Shown piece after piece: positions 61,222 through 64,000 of a stretch of DNA of 64,000 bases. The DNA comes from Begonia masoniana. Taxonomy: Eukaryota > Streptophyta > Magnoliopsida > Cucurbitales > Begoniaceae. The stretch lies in NCBI GenBank assembly GCA_022432975.1, contig CM039512.1, positions 42,631,124 through 42,695,123 of the forward strand. Reading direction: 5' to 3'. The position numbers and the translations under genes are program-made. Below the pieces are notes generated by a model that did no database searches, had not been told where the DNA came from, and saw nothing but the letters and a program-made list of their open reading frames with translations. How positions within the stretch are numbered: position 1 is the stretch's first letter; each line of letters begins with the position of its first letter.

Positions 61222-62397
61222 CTAAAGATGAAGCTGAAGGAAATGCATCTGTGGTGACAGGTTTGATATTTATTTCTAGCATATCTTCTAGCATATTAAT
61301 TGATTCTGGAGCTACACATTCCTTTATATCCCTTGAGCATGCTAAAAAGTTTGATATTAAAATAGAGTCTCTAGAACATAATATGGGAGTAGCTACACCT
61401 TCGAGCAAAGTGATGTTTGCCGATTCTATTATTAGAAGGTGCGATGTGTGTATTGGAGAGAATCAATTGGAGGCGGATTTAATTATTCTGGCGATGCACG
61501 ATTACGACGTAATTCTGGGAATGGATTGGCTTACTAAACACTATGCAACTATTGATTGTCGCGTGAAAATGGTAAATTTCCAATTGCCTGGAAAAGAGGC
61601 ATTTTTCTTCTATGGAGATTCTAAAGGTTCAAGAATTCCAGTAATTTCAGCAATGCGATCTCGGAGCTTATTAAATTCTGGATGCATTTGAATTCTAGCT
61701 AGTGTTATATGTACTGAACCTGATGGAGCAACGATATTGGATATGGTGCCGATAGTTAATGAATTTTCTGATGTCTTTCCCGATGATCTGACAATGTTAC
61801 CACCTGCGAGAGATGTGAAATTCAACATTGAGCTGCTACATGGAACGACGCCAGTCTCTAAAGCTCCTTATAGAATGGCGCCAAGTGAATTAAAGGAGTT
61901 AAAGACTCAACTTGACGATTTGCTGGAGAAATGATTTATCCAACCTAGTTTCTCACCATGGGGAGCTTCGGTTTTATTTGTGAATAAAAATGATGGATCG
62001 ATGAGAATGTGCATTGACTATCGTGAGCTCAACAAAGTTACTGTCAAGAACAAGTATCCACTGCCGAGAATCGATGACTTATTTGATCAGTTGAAGGGAG
62101 CGGCAGTTTTCTCGAAAGTTGATCTAAGGTCTGGATATCATCAGCTGAGAATTAAAGAGGACGACGTTTTCAAGACGGCTTTTCGTACCAGATATGGCCA
62201 CTTTGAATTCCGAGTCATGCCGTTCGGATTAAGTAATGCACCGGCCGCATTTATGGATCTGATGAATCGTACTTTCAAGACCTTTTTGGATGATTTTGTG
62301 ATAGTTTTTATTGATGACATCCATATTTACTCAAAGAACAAGGAGGAGCATGAAGAACATTTGCGGATTATTCTATCTACACTGAGACGTGAGAAGC
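61218..62397 (+). pseudogene. Protease and reverse transcriptase, two stops, truncated by insertion
   Basis: One phase throughout. The protease is ILIDSGATHSFISLEHAKKF (DSGA active site) with DVILGMDWLTKH. A TGA at 61689-61691 follows NSGCI. The linker VNEFSDVFPDDL and the RT start lead to a second TGA near 61932. The reverse transcriptase has [55 protein letters not shown] and the catalytic VFIDDI. The coding sequence is cut at 62398 by the new LTR, so RNase H and integrase are missing here. Confidence 0.9.
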
Positions 62398-63556
62398 TGT
62401 AACACCCGGGTTTTTTTTTAAGAAAAAAATTGGAGAGAAAATAAAAGAATAATAAAATAGGTTGTTTTAATTAATTTAAAAGAAAAGTGAATAAGTTCGG
62501 GTATTCCCAATGAAATGAAGCCGGGGGTTATAATGTAAGAACGAGATTTAACGAAATTCGTAATGGTCGTAAACACGGGAGGGTAAAACGGTAAATGATG
62601 ATTTATTAATGTTTTAATATGAATTATTATTATTATTATTTAATAAAAACAAAACAACAAAATGGCTCGAATGCCATTCTGTTGTTCGAGTGTTCGATGG
62701 CCGAGAGGAGAACCGGGGAGGGGGAAGAGCCGAGCAACGTCCCTCCGACGACGACCACCGGCGATTTCTGACGTTCTCCGGCCAGACAACGGCGACGAGC
62801 AGGTTCGGTTGTCTCCGTGCACGAACTGAACGGTAAGCCCTGTTTCGGTTCAGTTTGAGGCCGTGAGTGTCGAGCCTGATTTGGCTCCGATCACCGGCCG
62901 ATTCTAGTTGCTTCCGGCGTGGGTTCGCCGACCCTTGGATCGGTTATGGTTGCTTGGCCGTGAAGAGCCCTGTTTGGGCGAAGGGCAACAAGCCCTATTC
63001 GGGCAATTCGAGTTTTGTTGTGTGTAGTCTCGGAATTTTGTTAGATTATGTTAATTAGGTATGAGGGTTGTTGATTGGTGAGGAAATGAGTGAGAATTGA
63101 TGAAAAACTAGAAAAAAAGAATTTTCTGGTTAAGGGGCAGTTCGGGTTTTGCCAGTTTTGACCTAGCTAGGGTTATTTGTTTTAACTTTTCTTTTGGCAG
63201 GTTAAACTAGGTTGTTAGGGGAGTACGTGGCCGCTGGAATCGTTCGATTCTGATATTCGACGGGAAAGTTATGCACGTTTGAAGTTTCGGGTCGGTTTTT
63301 ACTGAACCCAAATTAGTGGCCCGTTTAGTTAGGTTTTAGTTGGATTAGGCTAGAAATAGTAGTTTGAGAGTAATTGGTGAATGTAGGCTTGATTTTAATG
63401 AAGTTTGAATATTTGTCGTAGGTCGAGCTATAGATGGGCAGGGAACCGAGTATCCTCAGCGAGCTAGGACGCCAGGTAAGTAGAGGACGTTTGTGTTTTG
63501 CCTTCGGGCCTACACCACGGAACGGAAGGATTTATTTTGTGATGTTTGTTGTTTGG

Positions 63557-63699
63557 TTAGCATTGTTGGTTGTTTGTTGTTTGTTGTTTGGTTGTCTTCT
63601 TCGTTGGTTAAGCAATGTTGGTTGTTTGTTGTTTGTTGTTTGTTTAGCATTGTTGGTTGTTTGTTGTTTGTTGTTTGGTTGTCTTCTTCGTTGGTTAAG
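63557..63699 (+). repeat. 87 bp tandem duplication with TTGTTTG microrepeats
   Basis: The unit beginning TTAGCATTGTTGG recurs after 87 bp (63557 and 63644); the second copy is complete only to 63699. Inside it, TTGTTTG-type heptamers repeat. Confidence 0.9.
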
Positions 63700-63759
63700 T
63701 ATTTGTGGGGCATGCATGGTTTGAATTGTGAGTTTGAATTGTAAGTATGATATGCATTG

Positions 63760-64000
63760 GTGTCTCGTAAGAGATGTACGCTGGGTGTCTCGTCAGAGAT
63801 GTACGCTAGGTGTCTCGTAAGAGATGTACGCTTTGGGTGTCTCATAAGAGATGTACGCTTTGGGTGTCTCGTCAGAGATGTACGCTGGGTGTCTCGTCAG
63901 AGATGTACGCTTTGGGTGTCTAGTAAGAGATGTACGCTGGGTGTCTCATGAGAGATGTACGCTTTGGGTGTCTCGTGAGAGATGTACGCTGGGTGTCTAG
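63760..64000 (+). repeat. 25/27 bp minisatellite at the window edge
   Basis: Nine complete units and a partial tenth of GTGTCTCGTAAGAGATGTAC plus GCTGG or GCTTTGG. Unit lengths in order are 25, 25, 27, 27, 25, 27, 25, 27, 25. Variation is confined to a few positions (CGTA/CGTC/CATA/CATG/AGTA) and the 2 bp indel. The array continues beyond the window. Confidence 0.97.

Larger units (their letters stand above)
58010..64000 (+). mobile_element. Ty3/gypsy element interrupted by a further LTR insertion
   Basis: LTR 58010-59693, primer-binding site 59697-59708 (and a second copy at 59968-59979), gag from 60220, protease and reverse transcriptase to 62397. At 62398 a new LTR (TGTAACACCC) interrupts the polymerase and continues to the window edge. 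Integrase, RNase H and the 3' LTR would lie beyond. Confidence 0.88.
62398..64000 (+). repeat. LTR of a second retroelement nested in the polymerase gene
   Basis: It begins TGTAACACCCGGG inside the reverse transcriptase frame, right after RREK. At least 1603 bp; its end lies outside the window. GC-rich stretches at 62690-63050 alternate with AT-rich ones. A GT donor-like CCAGGTAAGT is at 63471-63480. No protein is recognised. It is called an LTR from its terminus and context. Confidence 0.75.

Noticed and set aside
63434..63951. Repetitive peptides in the minisatellite region on both strands
   Set aside because: Frames are side effects of 87 bp and 25/27 bp tandem repeats in an LTR.
63760..64000. 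CRISPR-like regular repeat array
   Set aside because: Units are contiguous, without unique spacers, in a plant LTR; it is a minisatellite.

Overview
This is nuclear DNA of a flowering plant, almost certainly a eudicot. It is AT-rich, its genes are split by GT-AG introns, and all five complete host genes have clear plant homologues: two purine-permease (PUP) paralogues, an RWA wall-acetylation protein, a WRKY group IIc factor, a two-pore K+ channel and PDCD5. A cucurbit is possible, but that is an impression, not a proof. All host genes lie on the minus strand. Most of the rest is transposable-element sequence.

Layout. 1-3541: the 5' end of a minus-strand Ty3/gypsy element (gag, primer-binding site, long LTR) that runs off the left edge. 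3.5-7.5 kb: PUP copy 1, flanked by two copies of a dispersed repeat, with a MITE-like insertion in its upstream region. 8.1-23.8 kb: a three-layer nest. A hAT transposase relic (8105-8423 and 22387-23760) is split by an LTR retrotransposon (8424-22386, target duplication CTCCC). That element's 3' LTR is in turn split by an Athila-like non-autonomous element (14501-22370, target duplication AAGGG). 24.2-26.0 kb: an orphan 3' piece of a third PUP gene, then PUP copy 2. 26-33 kb: unclassified repeats, recent tandem duplications and one orphan candidate first exon.

33.3-40.0 kb: a 15-exon RWA gene whose intron 13 holds a 1.4 kb miniature LTR element with LTRs that look identical. 43.9-46.4 kb: a three-exon WRKY gene whose intron 2 holds a 1.1 kb Pack-MULE carrying a truncated F-box gene (99 bp inverted repeats, perfect 9 bp target duplication). 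48.7-52.2 kb: a TPK channel gene with a +1 frameshift between its two pores and a probable solo LTR in its intron. 53.8-56.2 kb: a seven-exon PDCD5 gene whose start codon is the last codon of exon 1. 58.0-64.0 kb: a plus-strand Ty3/gypsy element (LTR, duplicated primer-binding site, gag, protease, reverse transcriptase). A further LTR interrupts it at 62398; that LTR carries an 87 bp duplication and a 25/27 bp minisatellite that reaches the right edge.

The host genes do not form one pathway. The two PUP genes are a tandem family pulled apart by transposons; the others look like a syntenic run of housekeeping and regulatory genes. The strongest observations are the Pack-MULE inside the WRKY intron, the fully resolved triple nest, the protease-linked unknown ORF in the middle element, the fresh miniature element in RWA and the TPK frameshift. 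Exon boundaries come from reading splice signals and protein conservation by eye; no alignment or expression data were used.
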